45,249 nucleotides of DNA from the NCBI GenBank assembly GCA_009801015.1, contig VHZZ01000026.1:280990-326238 (forward strand), given 5' to 3'. The DNA comes from Silene noctiflora (taxonomy: Eukaryota; Streptophyta; Magnoliopsida; Caryophyllales; Caryophyllaceae). Made by a program: the position numbers and the translations under genes. Below the pieces are notes generated by a model. The model saw only the letters and a list, made by a program, of their open reading frames with translations. It had not been told where the DNA came from and searched no databases. Of this stretch, positions 1-16,095 are shown in pieces (position 1 is the stretch's first letter; each line of letters opens with the position of its first letter).

Positions 1-903
1 TCTTCAGTTGATACCTCCACCATTCCTCCTACTGGTAATTAATTCTTTTTTGCTTCGTTAAATTTGTCATTTTTATATGATTTTTTTTATTAATTGCATT
101 TATCTTAGTGATTAGGGAACTGGGTTTGTCAATTATAATGAAACCCTTGATTGAATTTGTTTTTGAAATTTGTGAATGTGAAAACCCTTTTGGTGTTTAT
201 GTAATTTGAGTATATGATGAAGTTTATGATGCCATGAATTAGGGAAATGGGGTTGCTTTTCTCGCCGTTCGAACCTCGTAGGCTAAGTTTGTACTCACTC
301 CGTCCCAATCATTTGTCTTTTATTAGAACAGTCGTCAACAACAACATTACCCGAGTGCCTGAAGGGCTCCCGCAAGTTGCGGGGTAAGGGGGGTTGGATG
401 TACGTAGCCTTACCCTTGTGCTAACAACACAAAGAGGCTAACAACGCAAAGAGGCTTTAATTAAAGGAATTGAAGCTTCCTTTGCGAAATGAAGTTTTAT
501 GGAAGAAAAGTGAGGGAAAAGAAATGAGAGCGTTGTCGATTATTTGCATTACTGATATGGTATAGTTTATGATTTAATGTGAACCCTTTATCGACTATCC
601 ATTTGAATAAGGGATGGTTAAACCGCCTTTATAAAGATGACATGATTTCAGAATTAGGAAATAAGGACGAATGGTTCACACAATTAGTTGGGTGAGGGAG
701 TTTTAAACTGAGCTCGCTCTTCATTTGGGTGGCTCGTTCTTGAAACGATTCTTGTAAACAGATGCACTTTTAGTGGAATTTATTATCACTCTAGCTTATA
801 AACTATGATCAATTTCAATGTCACAAAGGAGGTGCTCTTGGGAATGCCATGTATATTATGCTTTGTTTTAGAGATAATAGGGTCTTCTCTTTTATTGTAC
901 TAG
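1..903 (+). other. Leader exon end and 5'UTR intron of the ELF9-like gene
   Basis: A GTAATT donor near position 35 and a TAG acceptor at 901-903 fit a leader intron of about 870 bp before the ATG exon. The first 34 bases would be 5'UTR. The intron holds a damaged Stowaway-like end (near 297) and an Au-SINE-like segment (about 330-455). Transcript evidence would be needed to fix the leader exon. Confidence 0.5.
330..455. repeat. Au-SINE-like segment in intron 1
   Basis: The segment has CAACAACAACATTACC, then GTGCCTGAAGGGCTCCCGCA, a GCGGGGTAAGGGGGG block and GTACGTAGCCTTACCC. This arrangement is typical of the 3' half of the plant Au-SINE group. A second copy lies inverted at 44483-44576 in the hexosaminidase intron. 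No target duplication was found. Confidence 0.5.
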
Positions 904-914
904 GGGAAGAGAAC

Positions 915-3900
915 ATGACGAGCCAACATGTGCAAACGAATAGTGAAACTTATACGGAAGTTGGATGGTATATCCTTGATGCAAATCAGCAGCAGATTGG
1001 GCCATATACCATATCAGAGTTGCGAGGTGAGATTAACCATCTCTTTTGCGATCTTTTTCATTTTTAGTTGTATCACTTGCAATGACGCATTTATGTGAAA
1101 ACAGCTCTGTTTGAATCACACTTTGTTAAGACTAGCATATTTATTTTTCCTTTGGCAGAACATTATTTAAATGGATACCTGCCAGAGAGTACCTTTGTAT
1201 GGAGTGAAGGAAGATCTGAGTGGCAGCAACTTTCTTCAGTTCCCGAGTTAATGGCTGAAGTATATGGGGATAAAACTCAATCTTTGACTTCTGGACATGA
1301 AGCACAATCAAATGTTTGTCCACAGGAGACAGTTACTACATATTCAGAATCTGGTACAGCTCCAGTAATCAATGATGATGAGTTTGAGAAATGGCAAAAC
1401 GAAGTGAAGAAGGCCGAGGCTGAAGCCGAGTTGCTAAAAAGTGGCACTGCTTCAAGTGAATTGGTGGGCTTTGAGGACGATAGACCATCAACACCCCCTG
1501 ATGGAGAACAAGAATTCATTGATGATGATGGGACTTTGTACAGATGGGATCGTAGTATCAGAGCATGGGTACCACAGGTTTGTGCTTTATTTTTTTGGTG
1601 TATGTTGTAATTGACTAGTTATTATCGATCTGTATTTATGAGCACTTCTCCAGGATTGTGTTATCTGGGGTTTTCTTTTCATTCAGCTAAGATATCTTCT
1701 TTTGGCTCATTATTAAGTGGATTTCTCATATGCGAGACCTTTAGTGAAGTAATTCGTAATTTGATAGGTCCATGCCGTGTCTCCCCCTCCCCCCTTCTTA
1801 ACTGTTTTGCACTTTTGCTTTTGCATATTTTTGTACATTACCAATACCCCAATGTGAAGTCTCATGCCTATGGAGACTGGAGAGGAAAGGAGATCAAATG
1901 TTCTCTATCCTTACTATGTGTAGAGAAAGAAATGGCAGACCGTTTAAAACTTGGAAAAAATTTAGTTGCTCAAGCCGTCCTGTACAGTTGAGGATGCTCA
2001 AGTCTTCATTACGTATCCAGGTTTTCGTTGTGGAACTGGTCATCACTATTGGGATGATATATGGTAGTATATTTGATATCTTTGTTACTTGTTATGTTCC
2101 TACCTTGTACATAATTCTCTCATTACCATATTATGTCTACTATGATGCAGATGATGATGTTGATGTAGTTAGTTTTAACTAGTTACCACATTACTGCTTT
2201 TCAAGTTCCTTATTGGGTTTTCATGTACATTTTCCTCATTTGTCTTTCGAGACTGTTATGTATATGTGTCTGTCTATTCACAATAGCTCATTAATCTCAA
2301 CTTGGAGAGTTGTTTACATTTTGTTTTTGACCTTTCGTCGTGGCACTATCGCTACTGTGGTTCTTTTAATGGAGTTTCCAATATGATTTTCAATGTATTT
2401 ATGATTTGTCTTATTGCAGGAGTCTGAAGAGAGTAGGAAAGAAGGGTATGCATTAGATGATATGGTATTTGCAGTAGAGGAAGAGGTCTTTCCAACAGTG
2501 AAAGTAGACGATGTTCTTGAAAAAGAAGATGACAAAGCTGTTAAAACTGTAGAAGATGTTGTTGACACCAGAAAAAATGCTAAGAGGAAAGAGCCTGAAA
2601 AGAAAGAGGAGAAGAAGGTATTTGTTACTATGATAACCTTATTGAAGATGGATCAGTGTAAGATGAAGTTAGTCCTCATTCTGTTTGTAACATACTTTTG
2701 CAGGAAGCAAACAAGCCACCAGACAGTTGGTTTGAGCTGAAAGTCAACACCCATGTTTACGTGACTGGATTGCCCGAAGATGTCACAGTCGAAGAAGTAC
2801 GTTTCAGTATAGTTTTGAAAGTTGATGTGTGGATTTTTGAACTATAGGGATGGGCTTTCAATTTTCTCAAACAAATTTTCTCTGAAAAGTTAGCTTTATA
2901 TCCTTAAAAGCATAGCAGAACCGTCTAACCCAAGTTTGCACGTCGTGCTAAAAAGTCACATAGTTTCCACTACTTGTTTATGCATCTCATGTGTTGTCTG
3001 TATGAAACGTTTATTGATGATGCAAGCACACGTTTTTGGGCAGGTGGTCGAGGTTTTCTCCAAGTGTGGCTTAATCAAGGAGGTAGGTTTCAGTTTAGTA
3101 ATGCTTCTTTTAGTATCGATTCTTGTTTCTAGTTTCTAAAAACTGCAAACTTATTATTATAACAAGTTTCCAGCTTTTAGAAACCATTGCAATTGTCGGG
3201 TATTGTTCCTCATTTCTTAGCTTTGACTTTGTACAACTCTGAGAATTCTAGTGGTATATTGGTTTAATGCATGAACCTAATGCACAAATGCTTATAACTA
3301 CATGATACTCGATTTACATTCCCTATTTATATACATAAATTGTGTTGCTTGTTCGGCATGACTTGCGGCATCTACTTTGTAGCGAGTAATTTACCAGGAT
3401 GTTCATTGCGTCAGCACTTGTGAGTTGCATGGCCTTCTGATGAATTATGGCCTTATTGAACAGGAGTATATAAATTGTTCTTGATTTTTGTACTCTTAAC
3501 TGATTACTGACTATATCCTTATTGAATGCTTATTCAATTTGATTTTCATGCTTGAACGTATTACGTCCTTACTTTGCTTCTATATTGATTGTTCTTTGCT
3601 TCTGCATCATTCTAAAATTGTGGGTTGGATCATTCACTGTCTATAAAGTCTCTCGAATCTCGGTTGATTGTGTACTTATGTTGTTTACCCTTTTTACCAG
3701 TTGTCAGTTGTCACGTGTTGAAATCTAGCCCATTGAATTTTAGTAGAAGTTGAAAGTAGACTAAATCTGCTCCATGGCTTCGACCCTCTGGTGCTAAATG
3801 AAGATGCATGGGATGCTGGCAGATTGGATTTGATACTGGCTGACGAAATTTGGACATTGTTTAGAATACATTCCTGAATTCTATTGACTCGTATATGCAT

Positions 3901-5863
3901 ATACAGGATCCTGAGACCAAGAAGCCCCGAGTGAAACTATATTTTGACAAGGCGACAGGAAGGAAAAAGGGAGACGCACTTGTTACTTATCTCAAGGTAT
4001 TAGCTTTTTTTTTTTTCTTTTTTCTTCAAATCTGCAATAAAATTGCTAATGCGAATACTTATTATACAACTATTTTCTTTTGATACTTTTTATAGGAGCC
4101 ATCAGTCCCCTTGGCATTGCAAATTCTGGATGGGACGCCCTTTCGGCCTGGAGGGAACACTCTGATGTCGGTAACCCAAGCTCAATTTCAGCAGAAAGGT
4201 ACTTAAAATTAGAATGCAGTCCTCCAGATAGCGAGGGCCATTTGGTTTCTTTTGTACTCCGTAGCATATAAGTGATACGACAGTCTACGCTAGGAACCGG
4301 TGTGTATGCTCTGATGGGTTGAGGCTGTTTATTTTGCTGATGAAACTTTAATGTTTTCAGGAGAGAAGTTTGTTCCGAAGCAATCAGATAAGAAAAAGAA
4401 AAGTAAATTAAAGAAGGTTGAAGATAAGATGCTTGGTTGGGGTACGTTTCTGTTCTTTTTCATTTTGGGAACAGATTTTCAGTTTTGCTTTGGTCATTGT
4501 TACTCAGTGGTTGAATTTGCTGTTTTTCTGCATGACTGTGTAACATGCACGAATTAAGTTGGTTTAGATCTCTTTGTTAGAGCTTTCTGTTAGGAGTTTG
4601 TTGAGAATGATGTGTTTCCGCTATCATCAGGATACTCGTCCTTTTTACTTGATAATTTCTAGTTTTTCAGTGTTTTATCTGGACTTCCTGGCATTCATGC
4701 ACATTTTGCTTCGTTTCCGTGTAATAGTGCAATACCTTTTGTTCTTTTGTGATAATGAAGCTTCATATTATATTTATTTATTAAATTGTTTAAGAGATAC
4801 AATTATAACAAATCTTGGAGTGCTAGTGTTTTCCCACAAATCTTCATGAATTTAAGTTTTCTTTGTATATATATCAGGTGGTCGTGATGATTCGAAGCTC
4901 ATATTTCCTGCTACAGTGGTCCTCAGTAACATGTTCACGACAGCAGAAATGAGAGTAAGTTTTGCGTATTGTGATTGTCTTGTAGATTGTTGATGTCATT
5001 TTCCTACTCATGAAAGCACATGATTTTGAACCAGTAGTATTAATAACAAAAAGTAATGCAAGATTACGTTATACGGAGTATCTCACTATTTCCGAATATA
5101 ACCATCCATCCAAGTAGGGACCCCGGGGCAGAGCTAGAAATAAATTTTTGGGGTAGCAAACTTTTGGTATTGTATTAGGTGGTCATGTAGTTCGTAATGT
5201 GAAAATTTGACATTGCATATATTTGGAGAGATGAATCGCCAAAGTTGATAATCAAAGTTAAAATAGAAAATAAAAATGAGACAAATTTAGTGTCATTACA
5301 CACCATTATGTTCCGTTATATTTAACTTTTAACCGAGCCAGCATCATAAAAAAGATTTAACGGAGATTGCTTTTTCAGGAAGACTTGAATCTACGTGAAG
5401 AACTTGAGGCCGATGTTCGTGAGGAATGTGTGAAACTTGGTCTAGTGGATTCAGTGAAGGTAAAATGATTCGTAGAAACTTGCTCACCCCTATTAGTAAA
5501 AGATACTTGTAAATGAATTTTTTCTTGTTAAAAACTACTCCCTCCTATTCAGCTTATAGTTCCCCTTTCTCTAATATATGTGAGTAGTATTATAGTGAAA
5601 GGGGAACTATAGGCTGAATAGGAGGGAGTATTGTTTATGTAAAAACTTTCTTTTACTCCACATGCACGCACACACGCACACACACGCGCGCGCGCGCGCG
5701 CCCACATACGCACACACACGCCTCCTCTTGAATTGCTAGATACCTGTTCTATACTTTCACGAGTGATAAATTGAACCCCTTTCTGTCTCAATTCCAATTA
5801 TATCTGGCTTCACCACTTGCCACTGAGAGGTGAAGCTCGCTTTCAGTTTGTATTGCTGGCTTG

Positions 5864-5903
<40 letters not shown>

Positions 5904-6519
5904 TAGTATATAGTCCCTCTGTCCCGGTCATTTATTGTCCTTTTTAATTTTAGGGTGTCTCAGTCATTTGTTGTCCTTTCTATTTTAGAATTGTATTTGA
6001 TGAGTAATTTGATCTTTCACCTTCAATTTAGTCCACTTGTCATGTTATAATTGGCTCCCTCCTTTTTCCTTGGTCTTTGTGCCAAAACCAAAGGGCAACA
6101 AATGACCGGGACGGAGGGAGTATTTAATAGCTACTAGTCTTCAACTCTGATTTGTATTTCATCGCAGGTTTGTGAAAATCACCCACACGGAGTTGTCTTG
6201 GTAAGGTACAAGGATCGGAAAGATGCACAGAAGTGTATACAACTAATGGATGGAAGGTGGTACGTACCGAGATTATTCAGTCTTTACATTTACAAGGAAG
6301 AACAACTATATTGTCTTCATTTATGCTGATAGAAATTTCTGTCATGAACTCGGAAGTGTGAGTCTCATATCTAAAATGCTATTATTTGCTTGAAGGTTTG
6401 GAGGTCGAGAAATACACGCAGTTGAAGATGATGGTTCTGTGAATCATTCATTAATCCGAGACCAGCATGCTGAGGAAGAGCGCCTTGAGAAATTTGCTGC
6501 AGAACTCGAAGCTGAGTGA
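915..6519 (+). CDS. ELF9: HTATSF1/Cus2-family splicing factor, ELF9-like
   Basis: Nuclear RNA-binding protein of the Tat-SF1/Cus2 family, which works with U2 snRNP. The Arabidopsis member ELF9 affects SOC1 transcript levels (from memory). I join twelve coding exons: 915-1026, 1159-1577, 2420-2617, 2704-2796, 3044-3082, 3907-3996, 4096-4198, 4361-4441, 4878-4954, 5379-5459, 6168-6259 and 6396-6519. All phases agree and give 502 residues. A GYF-like N-terminal fold with [15 protein letters not shown] lies at residues 17-31. An acidic and lysine-rich linker follows. RRM1 spans about 261-350 (VYVTGLP at 261-267). RRM2 spans about 392-480 and carries RWF at 461-463, the Arg-X-Phe signature of a U2AF-homology motif (UHM). 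The protein ends in a charged helix. The ATG at 915 follows an acceptor at 903, and a leader exon probably ends near 34. The symbol is by family resemblance. Confidence 0.9.
5538..5628. mobile_element. Stowaway-type MITE, 91 bp
   Basis: Nearly the whole element is an inverted repeat: CTCCCTCCTATTCAGC on the left and GCTGAATAGGAGGGAG on the right. It is flanked by TA at 5536-5537 and 5629-5630. This is the Tc1/mariner-derived Stowaway layout. It sits in an intron (5460-6167) of the ELF9-like gene. Confidence 0.85.
5663..5719. repeat. CA/CG microsatellite
   Basis: An alternating purine-pyrimidine tract of CACACA, CGCGCG and CACACA in the same intron as two MITEs. The spurious minus-strand reading frame through it is an artefact of the repeat. 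Confidence 0.9.
5868..5902. repeat. Poly-T tract in an ELF9-like intron
   Basis: About 34 T in a row directly before the second intronic Stowaway element. Tracts of this length are unstable and hard to sequence, so the exact number is uncertain. Confidence 0.9.
5913..6120. mobile_element. Stowaway-type MITE, 208 bp
   Basis: Terminal inverted repeats GTCCCTCTGTCCCGGTCATT and AATGACCGGGACGGAGGGAG, flanked by TA at 5911-5912 and 6121-6122. An inner repeat of the CAGTCATTTGTTGTCC word follows the left end. It belongs to the same family as the element at 23954-24380 in the LETM1-like leader intron. Confidence 0.85.
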
Positions 6520-6826
6520 CAGTGTCACTGCTACGCAAGTACGCAACTAGCTGAGATAAAACTGTCGTTAAAAGAAAGAATCTGCTCTTGGAGAACACGA
6601 GGTTTGATTTAGCTGTACGGAATATACTTAGGTACACCGGTATACCACCTCCCTGTACAGTTCCCCTTAATTCCAAATTTCATCTGTTGTCCGATAGTAT
6701 TAGGTGGGGAATTTTTGTTTCTCTTTTGGCAGTTTCGTCACACCTACATGGGCATGGCTAACTAGTAATGATAAGTTCAGAGCACGGATTTGAATCAGGA
6801 ATCATACCAAATTAATTGATGACGAA

Positions 6827-6972
6827 ATTCTACTTTGAAGATATTGAGGCGGTTTTTAAATATTCGTCTGTTAACTACGTGTTTGCCTAGGAAATTCGTT
6901 CGTTGGGATTTTTTCAGCAGCCGATTATTCTACTTTGAAGATATTGAGGCGGTTTTTAAATATTCGTCTGTT
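6827..6972. repeat. 46-bp direct repeat, 100-bp period
   Basis: Positions 6827-6872 and 6927-6972 are identical (both begin ATTCTACTTTGAAGATATTG). The spacer holds unrelated sequence. It looks like a recent local duplication just after the ELF9-like 3'UTR. Confidence 0.9.
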
Positions 6973-7629
6973 TTCCAACAGCCTAATATTTTACGAGGAT
7001 GATGGATTGTTAGTTAAGTACTCGAATTAAATACCTAAATTTCGCGGTGATGAATCATGCCGTTGGCACATAAATGTATTTGGTTTCACATCAATGTGTC
7101 ATAGTAGTACGTAAAAAGTGTATAAAAAGATCAAAACCGTCACGATCATAAACTCGTAAGTCGTAAGTCGTAACTCGTAAGTAATGCATGTCCCATGTGA
7201 ACGTACGTTATATAACATGGCATTTTATGAGGTTCGTAAGTCGGCTTTTTGGATGACACGATCATATAAAAGGCGACAATTTTTAGGTTAAAAAGTGACA
7301 ATTTTTTTTATGGTTAAATAGTCGGCATTTTTAATGACGAGTCGAACTCGAACTCGTAGCGTCAAATAGTGACAATTCTGTTTGTTTAGGTTAAGAGTCA
7401 TAAATAACCATTCAGGGTAGGTTGGTCGCTCTTCAGATGCGCCGTTTTGTAACCATTTTACAGTTAAATGTGACTATTATTGAAAAACAAGTTACCATAA
7501 ACGGTAATAGTGACCGTACAATTGTGATTACTATAAAATGGTCACATATGCTCGTCTAAAATTTTAAACAAAAATTGGTTGTCTCAAACTCATTTTTAGA
7601 AATTTACAAATATCTAGAGTACTAACTAT

Positions 7630-8070
7630 TCCTAAACCCGCCTGCTTACCGTATCGGATATTCGGTTTTTTAAATCTCTTTTTTTATTATCCTTATCCGT
7701 TACAGTTTTTCCGTATATACGGTATCCGGGTTTTAGCTTCACTTATGTAATTTAATATAATTTTTTTCTTTTCTATGTGTGATTGTTGGTGTTTTTAGCA
7801 ACTTAAAAGTGTTCTAAAAAGTTATAAAGTTTAATCACCAACATATTGGTTATTTTGTGATTTGTCTATATAATTTAATATTTTATTCTAGAAAAAAGCA
7901 ACTGTATCAGATACCGTATATCCGGTTTCATATTTTGCCAATCCTTATCCGATACGGTTTTTAAAGAACCGTATCAGATATCCGGAAATTCATATAATTC
8001 AATTCGTATAGCGTATCAGATACGTATAATAAAATCGTATTGTATAATTTTGCTCAGTTCTACTACTTAT
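7630..8070. mobile_element. Word-rich (CCGTATC/GATACGG) element, probably hAT-like
   Basis: About ten copies of CCGTATC-type words in both orientations are spread over about 430 bp, in the same style as the hAT-type elements of this window. The ends and target duplication could not be fixed, so the class is inferred. Confidence 0.4.
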
Positions 8071-8177
8071 ATCCATAGAATAAAAGTCAACTTATCCCGA
8101 CCCATATCCCATCCAATTATCCAAACCCGCATTTAATCACCCTATTCCGAATAGATAGGTATAGTCTAACCTCCAAA

Positions 8178-8556
8178 TAGACCTGACAAAAGTAACCCAA
8201 CCCGAAAAGGCTGACCTGAGACCTGAAATGACCCGAACTACATCACCCGAATAGGACCCGAAAACCCGAACTGACTCTAGTTTTCTTGACCCATAATGAC
8301 CCGACACGAAAATGACCCGACAAAATATAACTCTAATTGAATCGAAAAGACTTGAAAAGACTTTTCTCTCTTATTCATTAACCCGAAAATGACCCGACCC
8401 AAAATAACCCGACCCGTTTGACCCGACTAACAAACCCGAAACCCGAAATAACCCGAGCCGAACCGAATTAACCCAAAATCAATGAAAAACCCGAACTGAT
8501 CCGACTCAAACTGACCGGACCCAAACCCGACCCGTCGACCCGATTCGCCAGGTCTA
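8178..8556. mobile_element. hAT-type non-autonomous element, ACCCGA-rich, 379 bp
   Basis: The element begins TAGACCTGACAAA and ends TTCGCCAGGTCTA, an imperfect terminal inverted repeat. It is flanked by a perfect 8-bp duplication CCTCCAAA (8170-8177 and 8557-8564). An 8-bp duplication is the hAT hallmark. The interior is packed with ACCCGA words. It ends about 90 bp before the TATA box of the beta-glucosidase gene. A truncated relative lies at 25396-25694. Confidence 0.85.
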
Positions 8557-8649
8557 CCTCCAAATATGCATCAAGGAATGTCACCATTATTACAACTTTT
8601 ACGAGTACAAACACTATTCAAAGATTCCCATTTTTCGCAATTTGTTTTC

Positions 8650-8658
8650 CATATAAAT
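8650..8658 (+). promoter_or_regulatory. TATA box of the BGLU42-like gene
   Basis: ATATAAATA lies 117 bases before the ATG at 8775. With a start site about 30 bases downstream, transcription would begin near 8685. That leaves the earlier ATG at 8670 outside the transcript and supports translation from 8775. Confidence 0.6.
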
Positions 8659-8774
8659 ACTCCACATCAATGTCCATTTTATCGAAGATTATTGGATCTT
8701 CTTCCTTGTATTCTACTCCATTAATACAACCCAACTCAGTTCTTGTAAGCTCAAGCAAACGTAAATTTACAACA

Positions 8775-13116
<4,342 letters not shown>

Positions 13117-13159
13117 CTGTTCCCTGGACTACAAGTTTACAACCAGCCAGGCCACCATG

Positions 13160-13236
13160 AAAAAGAAGTTTTTTTTTTTTTTTTTTTTTCTTTCCTTTTC
13201 CTTTTCCTTTTTTTTTTTTTTTTTTTTTTTAAAAAA
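13160..13236. repeat. T-rich low-complexity tract
   Basis: Two long T runs flank a TTCCTTTTCC stretch, about 50 bases after the beta-glucosidase stop codon. It probably lies in or near the 3'UTR. Confidence 0.85.
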
Positions 13237-13330
13237 AATTATTTCGAAGTATTAATATTTATATGATTTGGGATGTTATCGATTCACCGTGCCTTCTTTA
13301 TACCGTGATGGCATCGTTACATACTTATAT

Positions 13331-13726
13331 TTAGAGCTGTGCAACGGTGCGGGCTAGCCCGACCCAGCCCGGTTCTACGGGCCCCAAAACCGCGGCCCAT
13401 TTTTTTCCAGCCTAGCTCGTGGTCTTTTTAGTGCCGGGCCCGGGCTCAAATTTTTCAGCTTAGCCCGGGTTTTTAGTGCTGGGCTGGCCCAGCCCGTCCC
13501 ACCCCGTTATTTTCTTCTTTTTTTCTTCCCTATTTTTTATTTTCTTTACTTGAAAAGAAAAAAAATGTCAAACCCGGCCCAACAACCCACCTAGTGATGG
13601 GCCCGGGCTAGACAAATCAGGCCCAACCCGCCCTCCATTTAGTGTCGGGCCTGGGCTGCACAACCCCAGCCCGGCCTGCATCCGGCCCAACCCAGCCCGC
13701 ACCGGTCCAGCCCAGCGCACAACCCT
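13331..13726. mobile_element. hAT-type element, GGCCCGGGC-rich, 396 bp
   Basis: The left end TTAGAGCTGTGCAACGG is an imperfect inverse of the right end CGCACAACCCT. The flanks are ACTTATAT (13323-13330) and ACTTACAT (13727-13734), an 8-bp duplication with one change. The inside is saturated with GGGC/GCCC words, which gives the false minus-strand reading frame at 13568-13786. Confidence 0.8.
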
Positions 13727-13854
13727 ACTTACATGAACTTCAGTTAGTTCTATACTTACATGAATTATCACTCCATTTCTTATCAACTATCTCGAGTCTC
13801 AACTACACTTTCAACTCGTGATTGAAATCAAGCTACAATCAAGTCCATTCTTCT

Positions 13855-16095
13855 CAAAATTTGTGTATCTGTTTTAGTTGATCCAAGGAACCGCCCATAT
13901 GATTTACGGTCGTTTTTGTTCCGAGATTCTGAAATTCCGAAAACCGTGTATTGTATGTATACACTTCAATTTGAGTCGTCTAGGAGATTGTACGGGAACC
14001 ATACCTACCTACACCCACAAATGTTCATTGTTGTTTCTCAAAAATTTTGTAGTTGCTTTATCTGACCCGAGGAATTATAAGTATGATTTACAGACATTTT
14101 TGTTTCAGGACCCTGAAATCCCGAAAACCGTGTATTATACACTTAGATTTGAACCATTTGAAGGTCGTACCGGGTCATATTTCTTTTCTACCAGTTTTTC
14201 TAGCACGTGTATGAGGTCGCTTCAAGAGTCACCATACTTGATTTTCAGCTCTAAATAAGAAATATTCATACATTTTTTAGGACATGATTTTCGTCTGAGA
14301 CTCGATTATGGCGTACCGGCAACCTCAAATATCCTCTGTTGCTTTTCAAAATTTGTGTGGCTACTTTATCAGACTTGAGGAACCGTCCGTATGATTTACG
14401 GACGTTTTTGTCCCGGGACCCTGAAATCACGAAATCCTTGTATACACTTAAATTTGAGGCGTTAGGGAGGCCGTACCGGGTCATGTTTCTTTTCCTACCT
14501 GTTTTTATACCACGTGTATGGGATCGCCTCATGAGTTACCGTATTTGATTTTCAGGCCTAAATAAGAAGTGTTCGTATATTTTTTTAGGAAGACATGATT
14601 TTCGTTCGGGATTCGATTATCGCGTACCACCCTCAAATGTCTTTTGTTGCTTCTCAAAATTTGTGTGACTATTTTATCTGACATGAGGAACCGTCTGGAT
14701 GCTGTACGGACATTTTTGTCCCGGTACCCTGAAATCCCGAAAATTGTGTATTATACACTTAAATTTGAGCCGTTTGGGAGGTCGTACCAGGTCATGTTTC
14801 TTTCTTCCCATTTTGTGCCGCGTGTTAGAGATCGCTTAATGAGTCACCGTATTCGATTTTCAGCCATAAATAAAAACTATTTATCTATTTTTTAGGAGTA
14901 CATAAATTTTCGTCTGAGACTCGATTATCGTGTACCGGCACCTTCAAATGTGCTTTGTTGCTTCTCAAATTTTGTGTGGCTGCTTTATCTGACCCGATGA
15001 ACTATCCGTATGATTTACATACATTTTTGTTCCGGGACACCGAAATCTCGAAAACCGTGTATTATACACTTAAATTTGAGCCGTTTGGTAAGTCGTACCG
15101 GGTCATATACCTTTTTCTCCCTGTTTTTGTACCACGTGTCGGGGATCGCTTTATAAGTTACCATATTCAATTTTCAGCCCTAAATAAGAAGTATTCATAT
15201 ATTTTTTAGGAGTACATGATTTTCGTCCGAAACTCGAACTCGATTATCGCGTACCGCCACTCTCAAATATGCTATGTTGCTTCTCAAATTTTTTGTGGCT
15301 GCTTTATTTGACTCGAGTAACCATCCATATGATTTACAGACATTTTTGTTCCGGGACACAGAAATCTCGAAGACCGTGTATTATAACACTTAAATTGGAG
15401 CCGTTTGGAGGTCGTACTGGATCATGTTTCTTTTCCTACCAATTTTTGAGCAACTTGTATGGGTTCGTTTTATGAGTTGCCGTATTTGATTTTTAGCCCT
15501 AAATAAGAAATATTAATATGTTTTTTAGGAGTACATGATTTTCGTCCGAGACTCGATTATCACGTATTTTCACTCTCTAATGTCCTTTGTTGCTTCTCAA
15601 AATTTGCGTGGCTAGTTTATCTGACCTGAGTAACTGTCTGTATTATTTACGGACGTGTTTGTCACGGGACCCTAAAATCCCGGAAACCGTGTATTTATAC
15701 ACTTAAATTTGAGCCGTTTGGGAGGTCGTACCGGATTATGTTTATTTTCCTCCCAGATTTTATATCATGTGTCAGGGATCGCTTTATAAGTTGTCGTATT
15801 CGATTTTCAGCAATAAATAAGAATTATTCATCTATTTTTAAGGAATACCCAATTTTCGTTCGAGATTCGTTCAACGGGTACCTACACCCACAAATGTCCT
15901 TTGTTGTTTCTCAAAATTTGTGTAACTGTTTTATCTGACACCTGGAACCATCTGTATGATTTACAAACATTTTTGTTTCGGAATCCCGAATCCGAAAATC
16001 GTGTTACACACTTAAATTTGACCGTTTGGAAGGTCGTACGGAATCATGTTTCTTTTCCTACCAGTTTTTCTATCACGTGTCAGAGGCCGTACGGA
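13855..16095. repeat. Tandem array, about 310-bp unit, eight copies
   Basis: Units begin at about 13855, 14039, 14346, 14655, 14965, 15284, 15597 and 15911, each with a CAAAATTTGTGTGGC-like start. Marker TCGATTAT recurs at 14302, 14613, 14921, 15240 and 15553, a spacing of 308-319 bp. The first unit is internally deleted (184 bp) and the last is cut near 16095. Copies differ by many substitutions, so the array is not young. Most units carry a CACGTG core in their second half. Several plus-strand frames of 69-84 codons inside it are related to each other (14339, 14644, 14955). I regard it as satellite-like DNA rather than genes, with that caveat. Confidence 0.9.

Larger units (their letters stand above)
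6520..8177. other. 3'UTR and intergenic stretch, ELF9-like to BGLU-like
   Basis: The first 200 bases or so are the presumed 3'UTR. Then come a 46-bp direct repeat (6827 and 6927), short CTCGTAAGT reiterations near 7150-7180, a dispersed repeat (about 7417-7600) that reappears at 42925-43090, and a CGTATCAGATA-rich element (about 7630-8070). I see no gene. Confidence 0.6.

Noticed and set aside
4574..4849. 91-codon plus-strand frame
   Set aside because: It lies wholly in the intron 4442-4877 of the ELF9-like gene and encodes a hydrophobic, T-rich peptide typical of intron sequence.
5549..5797. 82-codon minus-strand frame
   Set aside because: Made of a MITE end and a CA/CG microsatellite inside an intron of the ELF9-like gene.
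8670..8774. N-terminal extension of the glucosidase acting as a transit peptide
   Set aside because: The ATG lies before the expected transcription start given the TATA box, and the close family starts at the later methionine.
13568..13786. 72-codon minus-strand frame
   Set aside because: It lies mostly inside the GGGCCC-rich hAT-type element at 13331-13726.
13855..16095. CRISPR-like or rDNA spacer array
   Set aside because: The units are about 310 bp, diverged along their whole length and without short constant repeats plus unique spacers. No rRNA sequence is near.
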